Source of the DNA: Saturnia japonica
Lineage: Eukaryota; Arthropoda; Insecta; Lepidoptera; Saturniidae
Assembly (NCBI GenBank): GCA_033032175.1
Contig: CM065310.1
Coordinates: 1,922,001 to 1,986,000 of the forward strand
DNA length: 64,000 nt
Direction of reading: 5' to 3'
Shown here piece by piece: positions 33,137 to 43,490 of the stretch (positions within the stretch are counted from its first letter, which is position 1; the number at the start of each line of letters is the position of its first letter). The translations under genes and the position numbers were made by a program. Under the pieces are notes generated by a model. That model was given only the letters and a program-made list of their open reading frames with translations. It searched no databases and was not told where the DNA came from.

Positions 33137-33662
33137 AAAAAAATATAGAAAAAGGAGATCCCTGCGCTTTATAAGAGTACTGTCATAATGGCGTCATCGC
33201 CTCGAGAGTCAATTGAGAATCTTTTAATGTGTGATTTTACAAATACGCCAAAAATACGACTTGCAATATTAAATTACACTGCATATAAATTAAGCATAAA
33301 TCCTCGCTGGCATTTTTAAGTAAGAAGGTAACATCTCAATTTTCTATTAAACAGAATCGAGTGCTAACGATCCGAATTGAACATATTTATGTACCGTCAT
33401 TTAATTTGTACGAAGATCGGTGCCAAATTACTGAGTTGCCGTTACCGAATTCGCTTTCAAAGTACCCTTTACGTGGGGATAATGAATATTTGATACAACA
33501 CCGGTATCGGGGGCTTGTTGTAGAACATCGAGTATTGAAGTGATTTCACTTTGAATTTAGATGCGGTATATTTAACGATTATGGTAGTGCGTTATATCCG
33601 AAGTAATTTTTTTCATCTGATATTTGCTAGTAATCTTTAGTTTACATTCTTTGGTGAATTCT
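33137..33662. other. No gene recognised
   Basis: A 60-codon plus frame (33361-33543) is unsupported. Confidence 0.45.
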
Positions 33663-33812
33663 CTCTACTTGGGACAGTCCGATTAGCCTACAGAAGATCG
33701 CTACCAAATAACCTTGTGTTGTGTTCCTGCGGTAGGTAGGGTTTTACAGAACCCCTGGGGTAGGGAGGGTTCAAGAGAATTAGAGCACAGAAAAATCTCT
33801 TCGGAAATTTTT
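33663..33812 (+). repeat. Diverged 150-bp R unit at the array edge
   Basis: It starts 'ctctacttgggacagtcc' and continues 'agaagatcgctaccaaataa' and 'ccttgtgttgtgttcctgcg'. It is closer to the dispersed R copies (24838, 36660, 45120) than to the units that follow, and so looks like the ancestral unit. Confidence 0.75.
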
Positions 33813-35116
33813 CTCTACTTGCGGCAGTTCGACTGGTGGAATACCTCACCGCTATATAAGATTGTAACGAAATAAGCTAGTAATAGTTCCTGCGGTGAGT
33901 AGGGTTTCCAGAGCTCTTTGGTGGAGGGAGGGTTCAAGAGAATTAGAGCACAGAAAAATCTCTTCGGGAATTTCTCTCTACTTGCGGCAGTTCGACTGGT
34001 GGAATACCTCACCGCTATATAAGATTGTAACGAAATAAGCTAGTAATAGTTCCTGCGGTGAGTAGGGTTTCCAGAGCTCTTTGGTGGAGGGAGGGTTCAA
34101 GAGAATTAGAGCACAGAAAAATCTCTTCGGGAATTTCTCTCTACTTGCGGCAGTTCGACTGGTGGAATACCTCACCGCTATATAAGATTGTAACGAAATA
34201 AGCTAGTAATAGTTCCTGCGGTGAGTAGGGTTTCCAGAGCTCTTTGGTGGAGGGAGGGTTCAAGAGAATTAGAGCACAGAAAAATCGCTTCGGGAATTTC
34301 TCTCTACTTGCGGCAGTTCGACTGGCGGAATACCTCACCGCTATATAAGATTGTAGTGAAATAAGCTAGTAATAGTTCCCGCGGTGAGTAGGGTTTCCAG
34401 AGCTCTTTGGGGAAGGGAGGGTTCAAGAGAATTAGAGCACAGAAAAATCGCTTCGGAGATTTCTCTCTACTTGCGGCAGTTCGACTGGTGGAATACCTCA
34501 CCGCTTTATAAGATTGTAACGAAATAAGCTAGTAATAGTTCCTGCGGTGAGTAGGGTTTCCAGAGCTCTTTGGTGGAGGGAGGGTTCAAGAGAATTAGAG
34601 CACAGAAAAATCTCTTCGGGAATTTCTCTCTACTTGCGGCAGTTTGACTGGTGGAATACCTCATCGCTATATAAGATTGTAACGAAATAAGCTAGTAATA
34701 GTTCCTGCGGTGAGTAGGGTTTCCAGAGCTCTTTGGTGGAGGGAAGGTTCAAGAGAATTAGAGCACAGAAAAATCTCTTCGGGAATTTCTCTCTACTTGC
34801 GGGAGTTCGACTGGTGGAATATCTCACCGCTATATAAGATTGTAGTGAAATAAGCTAGTAATAGTTCCTGCGGTGAGTAGGGTTTCCAGAGCTCTTTGGT
34901 GGAGGGAGGGTTCAAGAGAATTAGAGCACAGAAAAATCTCTTCGGGAATTTCTCTCTACTTGCGGCAGTTCGACTGGTGGAATACCTCACCGCTATATAA
35001 GATTGTAGTGAAATAAGCTAGTAATAGTTCCCGCGGTGAGTAGGGTTTCCAGAGCTCTTTGGGGAAGGGAGGGTTCAAGAGAATTAAAGCACAGAAAAAT
35101 CGCTTCGGAGATTTCT
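33813..35116 (+). repeat. Tandem array, eight units of 163 bp
   Basis: Unit starts ('ctctactt') lie at 33813, 33976, 34139, 34302, 34465, 34628, 34791 and 34954, and the next 'ctctact' is at 35117: exactly 163 bp each time. Units 1, 2, 5 and 6 are nearly identical. Units 4 (34302) and 8 (34954) share 'gtagtgaaataag', 'gttcccgcggtg', 'tttggggaaggg' and 'cgcttcggagat', against the common 'gtaacgaaataag', 'gttcctgcggtg', 'tttggtggaggg' and 'ctcttcgggaat'. This suggests a 4-unit (652-bp) higher-order period. Each unit carries the same 65-codon minus-strand frame; it recurs because the DNA repeats and is not evidence of genes. Confidence 0.95.
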
Positions 35117-35463
35117 CTCTACTCTCGTCGAAAGCGTCGAAACACCGCAACAACCGGGGAACAGATAAAAGGTATGCATACCACATCTGGAAATGATGTG
35201 CACAGTTTGATATGATTATCCGCGGTGCCTCGATTGGACTACCGGTTTTGTAAGTAATTATTTTGGAATATCGCCAAATAATATCGAGGCTTCTGGTCGA
35301 GGTGCTCGCGGGCTTGGCAGCTCGTCGCTCCGTCATTCGACTTATCCTAAGCCGGAATCATGTTGCATTAAAATGCAAATCTATTTTAATAGGCTGTTCA
35401 TTGTAGTTATATATATTTTAATGTTACAGGCCAGATTTTTGTATACAATCATATGATAATGTT
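35117..35463. other. No gene recognised
   Basis: The array stops abruptly at 'ctctact|ctcgtcg'. The following 200 bases are GC-richer and unmatched. Confidence 0.45.
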
Positions 35464-35637
35464 ATCTACACTAATGTTGCAAAGCGCAAAAGATTGTTTC
35501 TGTGTCTTACCGTGAAAATCTCTGGAACTACTAGTCAGATTTGATTATTGAGAAAGATTCTACCTATCTATCTGTATACTAGGATCTTAAAGAACGGAGC
35601 ATTAATCATGAACCCATGAGAAACCGTGGGACACAGC
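35464..35637 (+). mobile_element. Decayed Helitron
   Basis: It starts 'tctacactaatgttgcaaag' and ends 'ccgtgggacacagctag' followed by T, with 'ctggaactactagtcagatt' in between. The ends fit a Helitron and the body resembles H3 words. Confidence 0.6.
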
Positions 35638-35744
35638 TAGTTTGATGATATGTCCCAAGATGGTAGCACGCTACGCTAAAGCTAAACCTTAAATACAACT
35701 AGTTTCAAAGTGCTTCTCAAAGAGATACATACATCACAATCCTT

Positions 35745-36045
35745 TAGAATTGTTGGATAAAGGCTGCTCCCGAGGTTTGCCATCAGACTCGATCTCTGGC
35801 TTTCCGCATCCAGTCACTTCCAGCAGCCTTCCGCCAGTCATCTCTCCATCTGAAGGCGTTTGAGGGCGTCCTACACTACATTTGCTAAAACGTGGTATCC
35901 ACTCAAGAATTGTAGGGGGACTAGTCCACTGGTTAAAAGTCACTCAGCAAGCTATGGAAAGGGCTGTCTTAGGAATTTCTTTCAAAGTAAAATTCGTAAT
36001 AAAAGTATATGTCACAGAACTAAATTAACGGAAGTTGCTTAAAAA
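35745..36045 (-). pseudogene. RTE-type LINE remnant with inverted 5' part
   Basis: The minus strand of 35750-35915 decodes to the C-terminal part (PTILEWIPRFSKCSVGRPQT, then GRLLEVTGC), matching the VLEWRPR...SVGRPPTRW region of the copy at 14691. The plus strand of 35930-36042 decodes to the segment that should precede it (VTQQAMERAVLGISF ... TELTEVA, matching AQR-x-MERAMLGVSLRD ... KVTDIA). So on the minus strand the 5' part is inverted relative to the 3' part. Frames are degenerate. Confidence 0.7.
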
Positions 36046-36560
36046 ATAAGCTAGCTAAAGTGGTAGTGTTCGTTCACATCTGTAGAAAAACCGATAGAGT
36101 AGAAAAGTTCTAGAGTTATAGCTAACAGATTTTCTATTTGATACTATATTCTATTGCTATGTGGTGCTATCTGTAGCTAAGTAAGCGTTAGAAAAGTGCT
36201 TAGCTATGTTTTTTATAATAGCTTAGCAATTCGTGACAAATTCCATCAGTAGTCGATGCCGTCATGCTGGCCTACAGAAATGCTTCTTTATGTCTCTTTT
36301 ATAGGCTCCGTAGTTTGATACTTTTATTTAGTAGGTCCAGGCAACAACTCAGAGGCTTGTCGACACCCAAGCTTCTTAGCCAGCAGAACAAGTAAAGTAA
36401 ATCATTGGCTTATAGCTGTACTTCAAGAGTCAGTCCTTCTTTATTCTTAGCGAATTACTAACTTCAGCTACAATGTCACTTAGCATCAGGTGAGATTGTA
36501 GTTACACGGAGATCAGTAATTTTAGTGCTTCCTTAGAGTGAAATAGAGCTTGTACTTCAA
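36046..36560. other. No gene recognised
   Basis: 36040-36240 is rich in 'gctagc', 'agctaa' and 'cttagc' words in both orientations, but I could not define ends. Confidence 0.4.
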
Positions 36561-36860
36561 ATAACCTTTTTTTGTGTTCCTGCGGTAAGTAGGGATTTCT
36601 GAGCTCCTCGAAGCAGAGAAAGTTCAAAGAGAGGTAGAACCTAGAAAAATTTCTTTGGAGATAATACCTCCACCCTACGGAAGATCGCAGCTAAATAATC
36701 TTGTGTTGTGTTCCTGCGGTGAGTAAGGTTGCCAGAGCTCCTTGGATTAGGGGGTTCAAAATCGGCAACGTACCAGTGATACCTATTGTATTACAAGCGT
36801 CCATAGCTACGGTAGCCGCTCCCCATGAGACAGGCCGCGTGATTGTTTGCCATCTTTGTG
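36561..36860 (+). repeat. Dispersed repeat R, partial dimer
   Basis: 36570-36660 and 36661-36860 both contain 'gtgttcctgcggta/gagta' and 'agagctcct'. Two R units therefore stand in tandem here outside the main array, and the second continues to 'gcgtccatagctacggtagc' as at 45240. Confidence 0.7.
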
Positions 36861-37221
36861 ATGATGTAAAAATTCGTGCATGCGTAAGATATAACATAGG
36901 TTAAAAAAGGAAACCTAATATCACAGCGTATGGATTCGTTCGCATATACCTTACTAGTGAGTGCTTGAAGTAAACAGCCTAAGGAACATTCTTAGCTAAC
37001 GAGGCAAACCCTTATTGTTTTGGGACGGAGAGATTTGTTACGTCATCGCCGTCTGGACCACAGCCCCGTTATTGTAGCGCGCGTAAAGTAGGCTCTTACA
37101 GTTTTATGTTACACACGCTTTATGGTCTCGAGATAATTATATCGCCAGAAATCGTACTGAAATTATTACGCCTGATGGGAAGTGGTTATGAGACAGAAGA
37201 TGTAATAGTTTTGTAAATACT
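36861..37221. other. No gene; GC-richer unique block
   Basis: 37020-37190 ('gttacgtcatcgccgtctgg', 'attgtagcgcgcgtaaagta') is unmatched and non-coding. Confidence 0.4.
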
Positions 37222-37505
37222 TATTCACTCTTTAACTGATGAATCTAATGAATCAAAATTGAATGAGTTCAAATCCCTGTAATAAGCCTGAGTTTTCGGT
37301 GAAGGAAAACATCGTGATAGGAGCTTAGCATGATGGTAGGGCATTTGGTAATGTTCACTTGGCTAGCTACCATCCTAAAGTTGAAAACCTATCGCCAAAC
37401 ACCAATAGGTGTGTTCCGGCAGTTCCACTTGAGAACTAACTCCCGTCTATGTTTAGCGTGTCTATCTTAGGCCACATCATTTACCATCAAATGAGATTGT
37501 GACTA
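37222..37505 (+). mobile_element. tRNA-derived SINE S1, plus strand
   Basis: The B-box-like 'gagttcaaatccctg' (about 37265) is followed by 'gttttcggtgaaggaaaaca', 'ggctagctaccatc', 'caccaataggtgtgttccgg' and 'aggccacatcat', the S1 order. Confidence 0.7.
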
Positions 37506-38110
37506 CATGCTAAACCTATAAATAATGAATTAACTTTTTATTCACAAAAATGAAACCGTCTCCAAAATACTACTTAGTCTGAAAAAATACATTAAAAATA
37601 TAAAATAAATTATTACGTTAGGTATTTATTTACTTTAATTTATTTAATTAAACATACGTTTTTTTAACTTAATTTGATATTCCTACGAACTATTCGTCTG
37701 TCACATATATTATTAGGATTACAATTGTTATTTTTGGTTTCGGTTTATAAATGACGGTGTTATGTGGTAACAAACATTTAAAAAAATAACCGACTCGATT
37801 ACCTCCTCCTTTAAAATCCGTTAAAATAATCGATATAGTATCCAACTTGATACCTAATTCCTAGATACTGATTACACTGAAACAACAATATTAGATTTGT
37901 ATTTGGTTTTATCTGGCTAGATGGCAATCAGGTATAACACGCTTTCTGGAATGGATCTGTGTGAGCTACGTCGCAATACTTCATGCATATGGTTGTTAAT
38001 CTGTCACGGTAACTTTATTTCGATTTTGAGATTTGCCAGTTTATATCCAGTTACTCAGCGATGACTGTCGATGGATTCTCGATCTCTCAGTGGTCGCTAC
38101 TGTTTTTGGA
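37506..38110. other. No gene recognised
   Basis: AT-rich to 37700. 38070-38110 has a weak LINE-tail match ('ctcgatctctcagtggtc'). Confidence 0.45.
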
Positions 38111-38335
38111 TTTTGCTTCTGCTAAGGTGCAGCTGCCGGAACACACCTATATGTGCTTGGACACAGATTTTCACCTTGAGGGTAGTAGCTAGCAAGGTGG
38201 GTTATTGAAAATACTCAACCACCATACTATGGTTTCATCACGATGTTTTCCTTCACCGAAAGCTCAGACTCACAGCAAGGATTCGAACACACGTCGATCG
38301 GCACGTTGTCCGTATACGTTACCACTGAACGATAA
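38111..38335 (-). mobile_element. tRNA-derived SINE S1, minus strand
   Basis: Forward text 'gtgcagctgccggaacacac', 'ttgagggtagtagctagcaa' and 'cgatgttttccttcaccgaa' runs into 'aaggattcgaacacacg' and 'cgttaccactgaacgat', which are the reversed B and A boxes. Confidence 0.75.
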
Positions 38336-38477
38336 TTGCTTCAAAGCCCTAAGGAAGTATAATAATAATAATCAAGTTTTATTTAATTCCTTGGTAATAA
38401 TAAATAATAAAAAAATATGATTAAGTATTAACGCAAATTATTACATTTAAAATATATAATGTATATAGTTATGTACT

Positions 38478-38566
38478 TTGCATAGCCCCCTTCGGTTAAA
38501 AGCCTCCAAGGTCTTCCAATTTTTTCTGTCTGTAGCTATATCTAGCCATCTTCAACCCACCGAAAA
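38478..38566 (-). pseudogene. Short LINE RT C-terminal relic
   Basis: The minus strand decodes to RWLDIATDRKNWKTLEAF, the W..-A-x-DR..W..L..AF pattern at the very end of RTE-type RTs. It is only about 30 codons long. Confidence 0.5.
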
Positions 38567-39279
38567 AAATTGTAAGGAAGTACATCGTCTAAAAATGCTG
38601 ATTTAAAGGGAGAATTAGATAACTACACTTGTCTCGAAATTTATTTTTTATCATTAATTCTAACAGTATTATGGGTCTTCGGGTCTTCCCATACCCGGAT
38701 ATCTTATTTCGTCTTAAAAATATTAAAAAAAAATTAAACAGTTAACCGCACTTAAATTTCAAAATATTAGCTACTGAAAATGAAATATGATATTATTAGG
38801 ACTTTTTTAAATAAATTTAAAATCCTTAGTTTAGAAACTGTGAAAGTTTCCATGATATATATTATATTATAGTACAACATATAAAACACCGATAATAATT
38901 TTTCTTGTACATAAAAAGTTACTGCCACTATTGCTGAAAGAAAAAAAAACCCATTAAATCAGCATTATCTCGCAAATCTGAGTTTGTTAGTTATCTAATT
39001 CTCTTTCTACGGCAGCAATAATACCTTAAAAAGGTATTACATTTAAAAAAATCTTGAACAGTATTAAATCCACGAACACCTAGCTGTTATGAGCATAATT
39101 TTCATAAATAATCGGAGTGTGGAGATTTTACAATATTCATCTGAAGGTACAATGTATGGCGAGAAATATTTCTCAGTTCGTAGTTTATAATGCGCTGTCA
39201 TAATTTATATCGGGCGCTTTGTTAGTCTAATATGTTCAATTTGTTTTCTTATAATATTTACAGTGAAAATAGTTCATAT
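38567..39279. other. No gene recognised
   Basis: Strongly AT-rich, nothing assignable. Confidence 0.5.
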
Positions 39280-39385
39280 TTTTAATTTAATATATTAGTA
39301 ACAGATATTATAGATAAATTTTATCTTTCTGCACTCCCTCTCCATATTAAACCATGCCAAATCTCACAGCTTTCCGTGCAAGCAA
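39280..39385 (-). mobile_element. Lep1-type Helitron fragment, minus strand
   Basis: The reverse complement reads 'tgtgagatttggcatggttt', 'gagagggagtgcagaaag' and 'ataatatctgttactaatat', the front half of the family. Confidence 0.7.
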
Positions 39386-39399
39386 GCAAAAACAATTGG

Positions 39400-39537
39400 A
39401 TGGATTTTGATAATTTTTGTTAACTCCTCAGATGACTAGGTCCTTCTTATATAAAAAGAAAAAACAAAATCACGATACCCGTCTTCATAGAAAATAATTC
39501 TGTAGTTAACGCGCGCGGAGCCGCGGGCATAGCTAGT
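39400..39537 (+). mobile_element. Helitron 3' end
   Basis: 'ggatggattttgataatttt' leads to 'gcgcggagccgcgggcatag' and 'ctag' plus T at 39534-39538. It is 5'-truncated. Confidence 0.6.
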
Positions 39538-40100
39538 GTTAAAATATAAATATTACATTAAATATGTCTTTTTTCTAGTTTACTAGCTACCGCTCCTCGC
39601 TTAGTAAATATATATCTGGCATGAAAATTAGGTAGTAGCAATAAAAGTGGATTGATTGGATGGATGTTTTATATCTTGTAATTTAATTATACCTTTTCCA
39701 TTTCTGTATTTTCTCGGTGACAGCTCCTGTGAAAACTTGAACGAGCGTCTTTTTTAAATTATATGTATGCGTTATTTTATAAAAATATGACGTTTACACA
39801 CGTAAAAGGTTATATACCAGAGTCAGAGAAACTGATAGGGATGGAGCTATATCTATAAACGTAACACGATAAAAGACCTGATATTTTTTTACAAAATGTA
39901 AGAAACTAAACTACTGCCGGATACTTTTGTACAAATTTATTAACTAATATTATATTTCATTACAAGATGTTACACGTATTAATTTTTGATTGAAAATACC
40001 ATCTTCAAAATTTTCGCAGCTGTTGTAAAATAAATAGATATAGGTAGGTACTCGAAAATTAAACGAAATAATTATAACGACAGGTAATCTTTATTTATTT
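39538..40100. other. No gene recognised
   Basis: AT-rich sequence. Confidence 0.5.
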
Positions 40101-40293
40101 ATTTTTTTCTTAACCGGGATGAAAAGTTCACTTTTAGTCCCTGTCACGCGGGACAAAATACCCGATTCTCTCCCGGTGAGATGGCAAATGTGCGCATGCA
40201 CCTACTTTACTTTATCTCCCGGTAACCTAGCAACTGCGTGTTTATATATAGAGAGTACATATATAAACTTTTCACCCCGGTTAAGAAAAAAAT
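40101..40293. mobile_element. Foldback MITE with 28-bp inverted ends
   Basis: Left arm 40101-40128 and right arm 40266-40293 are complementary at 27 of 28 positions. Inside the arms TTAA (40110-40113 and 40281-40284) flanks CCGGG(A/G)TGAAAAGTT on both sides, the layout of a piggyBac-type MITE of 167 bp. However, the 9 bases outside TTAA are also complementary, so the true boundary is uncertain. Confidence 0.75.
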
Positions 40294-40299
40294 TGTAAA

Positions 40300-40412
40300 C
40301 GCACCTAGGGAGAAAAGTAGGACATCCCCACCCGCGATTGTCTTCCTCGCCTTCGGCTCGGGTGATAACCATACGCGCTGGCGTGAATGTCCTACTTTTC
40401 TCCCTCGGTGCG
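40300..40412. mobile_element. Second foldback element, 25-bp arms
   Basis: Left arm 40300-40324 ('cgcacctagggagaaaagta'...) and right arm 40388-40412 are complementary at 24 of 25 positions, with a GC-richer 63-base loop. It lies only 6 bases from the previous foldback. Confidence 0.75.
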
Positions 40413-40890
40413 TAATATACTATTAATCAAAATCTGATGAATCGTCATCAACATCGACATATGCGATCGATATCATTACTTATTTGGTTATGACCAAATA
40501 TATTATGTATATGTTATGTGTCGACACTACAACTATCAAATTAGAACTGTCATCGAGAAAATAAAGAAATGGAAATAGTATAATATTCTGTAACTAGGTA
40601 CTCACTTTTAATTGAATATAGCGATTAATTTTATAAAAGTCAAGTTGCCTTAATATTATCTTCAGGCGCTTTGTTTAAGTGATTTTAATATTATATTATT
40701 GTGTGCAATATTATGTTTTATATTGCATAGAGATATTAAAAAAAGTTAGTTTGGTTCATTGGTGCAGATATTTGCCATTTGTTACGGTCATTATCGCATG
40801 CAACAAATTCTTAAAATTGAGGTATCTTAAATGTCACCGTGTATCCGTTGTTACAATTTTTTTTAATATATTAATTTGTTGTATGTAAAT
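40413..40890. other. No gene recognised
   Basis: A 69-codon plus frame (40679-40888) has no supporting feature. Confidence 0.45.
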
Positions 40891-40896
40891 AATGCA

Positions 40897-40950
40897 ACCG
40901 AGATAGCTATGCTTGGAGTTTCTCTGCGTGATCGAATCAGAAACGTGGGA
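40897..40950 (+). pseudogene. Tiny RTE LINE fragment
   Basis: It encodes TEIAMLGVSLRDRIRN, identical in its core to AMLGVSLRDRI of the RTE copy at 14740. It ends abruptly where the minus-strand LINE below begins. Confidence 0.65.
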
Positions 40951-40956
40951 GAATTT

Positions 40957-41470
40957 ACTTCAAAATCAAAATCCAAAAAATCTTTATTAGATTTAGGATC
41001 TAAAAAGGCACAAATGAACGTCAAAATACTACTGCCGGTTCGGAAAATATCCCAAATATCGAAAAAACCGGTAAGTCGTTTTTTCCAACTATACAATAGT
41101 GTTTATATAAAACATTAATAATAACTTAGTGGATGCACAGAGAGGGAGTCACTTCCAGACATACTATCATTCACATAGTGATCCACCCTATAATAATAAC
41201 CTTTTGACATTAAAACTCGCTTGACATGGTTCTTGAACTCGTTGTCCGGTTAATCAGTGATGTGCTTCGGGATCTTATTATAAAAAAACAAAAACTTATT
41301 ATAAAACAAAATTCGTTAAACAACTATTCTCACACAACCTAAGCAGTAGGTGAAACAAATATAACCTCCCAGTACACCGATATATTACAATTAGGCTTAT
41401 TAGACTTTCGAAACGTATCGACAGACAACGAACGCCAATATTTAGGGTCCCGTTGGGCAATAAAGTTAAT
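40957..41470 (-). pseudogene. LINE 3' part with RT C-terminus, minus strand
   Basis: On the minus strand 41128-41230 decodes to FKNHVKRVLMSKGYYY and further residues, a non-LTR RT C-terminal tail. Downstream it ends near 40985-40957 with AATAAAGA and a TTTTGATTTTGA-type tail. A related relic is at 3780-3936. 41230-41470 may be more of the RT, but it is too decayed to read. Confidence 0.6.
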
Positions 41471-41674
41471 TTATATCGAAATGATAACCATTATCTGTAG
41501 GTACATCTAACCTGACGCTATATTTTTCCCAAAAAACTTTTTAAAAATAATAATCTCTGATACTAAACTACTACTGAACTTGGAAAATAAAACATTATCT
41601 AAATACAAAATTTCATCCATATCGTTGGAGCCGTTTCCGAGGAATTAATTGCATCTTACATATCTATACTAATA

Positions 41675-42436
41675 TTAGGTGGGAGAAAAAGTGTTCTCAC
41701 ATTACGTAGGTATAAACATATTATAAAAATTTTTTCATTATTGAGACGTAATGAAAACAAGCCGTTTTTGAAGAAATTGATAATTGCCAATTAAAAGTGG
41801 ATGACGTACTACAAGAACGTGTGAAAAAGGTCAAGGCCTAAGGTCGGCCAGGCTTCACAGACTGTGGCTAAACCTGGGTTAACTCGAAATAAGGTGATGC
41901 TGTGTGTATGGTGGGACTGGAAAGGCATTGTTCATTATGAGCTTTTACCGCCCGGCAAAACCATCGATTCGGATCTCTACTGCCAACAACTGATGAGATT
42001 AAAGGAATCAGTTGAGTGAAAGCGGCAGGAACTGATCAACAGGAAGAGTGTGGCCTTTCATCACGATAACGCTAGACCACAGACATCTTTAGCCACTCAG
42101 CAAAGATTAAGAGAGTTTGGCTGGGAGGTGTTAGTACATCCTCCATATAGCCCTGACCTTGCACCTTTAGATTTTCACCTGTTTCGGTCTCTTCACAATT
42201 CTTTAGGTTCTGTAAGGTTAACATCAAGAGAGGACTGCCAAAACTATTTGTCGCATTTTTTTGATCAGAAGTCCCAAAGTTTCTACAGCAACGGGATCAT
42301 GTCTCTACCTACAAAATGGCAGTTAGTCATCGAACAAAACGGCACATATATATTGTAAATAAATGTAAATAAGCTTTGAAAAAAAATGTCTTGAGTTTTC
42401 ATATAAACATGCAAAGAAACTTTTTCCCCGACCTAT
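41675..42436 (+). mobile_element. mariner element, internally deleted
   Basis: TA duplications flank it (41673-41674 and 42437-42438). The terminal inverted repeats read TTAGGTGGGAGAAAAAGT at the left and ATAGGTCGGGGAAAAAGT, inverted, at the right. It is 762 bp against about 1.3 kb for autonomous mariners, and most of the N-terminal DNA-binding half is missing. Confidence 0.9.
41840..42358 (+). pseudogene. mariner transposase, C-terminal half
   Basis: One frame reads RNKVMLCVWWDWKGIVHYEL, LPPGKTIDSDLYCQQLMRL, a stop at the end of VE, then FHHDNARPQTS and HPPYSPDLAPLDFHLFRSL to the stop at 42356-42358. HDNARP carries the second catalytic Asp and PDLAP-x-D the third of the mariner DD34D triad. 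The first Asp region would sit in the WDWKGIVHYE neighbourhood. The in-frame stop near 42017 and the missing N-terminus make it non-functional. Confidence 0.88.
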
Positions 42437-42779
42437 TATTATAAAGCTGAAAAGTTTATTTGTTTGTTTCGTTGAAAACGGTAACCTCAGGAACTACTAG
42501 TTCGAATGGAAAAAATGTTTTATTGTTGGATAGCCCAATTATCGAGGAAGGCTATAGGCTATATAACATCAAACTACGGCTAATAGGAGCGGAACATCAA
42601 TGAAAAATGTTGCAAAAACGGGGTAAATTTATTCCTTTTGAGAGCTTTCATTGCGTGCGCTGCGTGAATGGTTAAAGTTACGCAACCCACTCTCTCTAAC
42701 TCTTTTCTCTCTCTCTCTCTCTCTCTTATATGACGCAGACGTAGTTGCGCGGGTCAGCTAGTTATATATACATTTGTAC

Positions 42780-42972
42780 TACGTTAAAGCAGATTTCATC
42801 ATTCAAATTCTTAGCACTATCCGCTGACGGTAAAGGAAAACATCGTAAAGAAACCTAAACGCTTGAGAAATGTGGGAAAATTATAGAATTGTTGATTTCT
42901 CAGTATTTGAATTTGCCGATACGTCGTGCGCTGCCGTGGTGACTAGTTCCAAGAGAAGCAATTGACCAGCAG
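42780..42972 (+). mobile_element. SINE-like repeat S2
   Basis: 'ccgctgacggtaaaggaaaa', 'catcgtaaagaaacctaaac' and 'ttgaccagcaggctgatatt' match the reversed S2 copies at 19135 and 50241. Confidence 0.5.
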
Positions 42973-42984
42973 GCTGATATTATA

Positions 42985-43130
42985 AATCTATATAATGATA
43001 TAATAATGGATGTTTGTTTGTATGTTCCCTATGAGCTTCAAAACGGCTGGAGCGATTTTGATGAAATTTTCAAACAATCTTCACATTAATCGAGTGAAAC
43101 TTATAACTTAGTAAGCTTTTAGTAGCGATC
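42985..43130 (+). mobile_element. Helitron-like remnant
   Basis: 'gtatgttccctatgagcttc' and 'aaaacggctggagcgatttt' match 24515-24600. No 3' end. Confidence 0.5.
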
Positions 43131-43309
43131 GTAACAAAAAAAATATTTTTCTGAGTCACAGTAACGCATTGCAGTGTTTGCTACTATACAAGAATGCATA
43201 TACAAGAATTGCTGAATAATTAATGCCGCATTCTAGATAGTTCGATAATTGGATTAGAGTAGAGGAGTAGTAATAAAAAAACAATAAAAACCACACACAA
43301 TTTTTATGT

Positions 43310-43490
43310 TATTTAAATTAGTAAACTTACGGTAGGCGGTGAAGGTACCTAAATGCTTTAAAGATGTTCTAGTAATACAATCTAGTGGAAGAATAGAGAA
43401 ATTTGGATTTATCAGCGTTTGATATCGCTAATACGTCGCGTCGCCTTGTGGACTGGCGTGGCGTGGTTTTAATGTTATTATTATAAACTA
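43310..43490 (+). mobile_element. SINE-like repeat S2, decayed
   Basis: 'taggcggtgaaggtacctaa' to 'ccttgtggactggcgtggcg' follows the order of S2. It is bordered at 43488 by 'ctagctttggcccgggact', which looks like a minus-strand Helitron terminus. Confidence 0.45.

Larger units (their letters stand above)
41663..42761 (+). mobile_element. Helitron family H3, split by mariner
   Basis: It starts 'tctatactaata' and, after the mariner, resumes 'ttataaagctgaaaag...ctcaggaactactag', ending 'gcgcgggtcagctag' plus T. Excising the mariner and one TA restores the family text exactly at the junction. A (CT)n run sits at 42699-42726. Confidence 0.88.

Noticed and set aside
33663..35116. CRISPR-like regular array
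   Set aside because: The units are contiguous 163-bp repeats without unique spacers, in eukaryotic DNA.
33815..35336. Seven near-identical 65-codon minus-strand frames, the last extended to 126 codons
   Set aside because: They recur exactly every 163 bp because the DNA is a tandem repeat. No start context, domain or independent evidence supports them.
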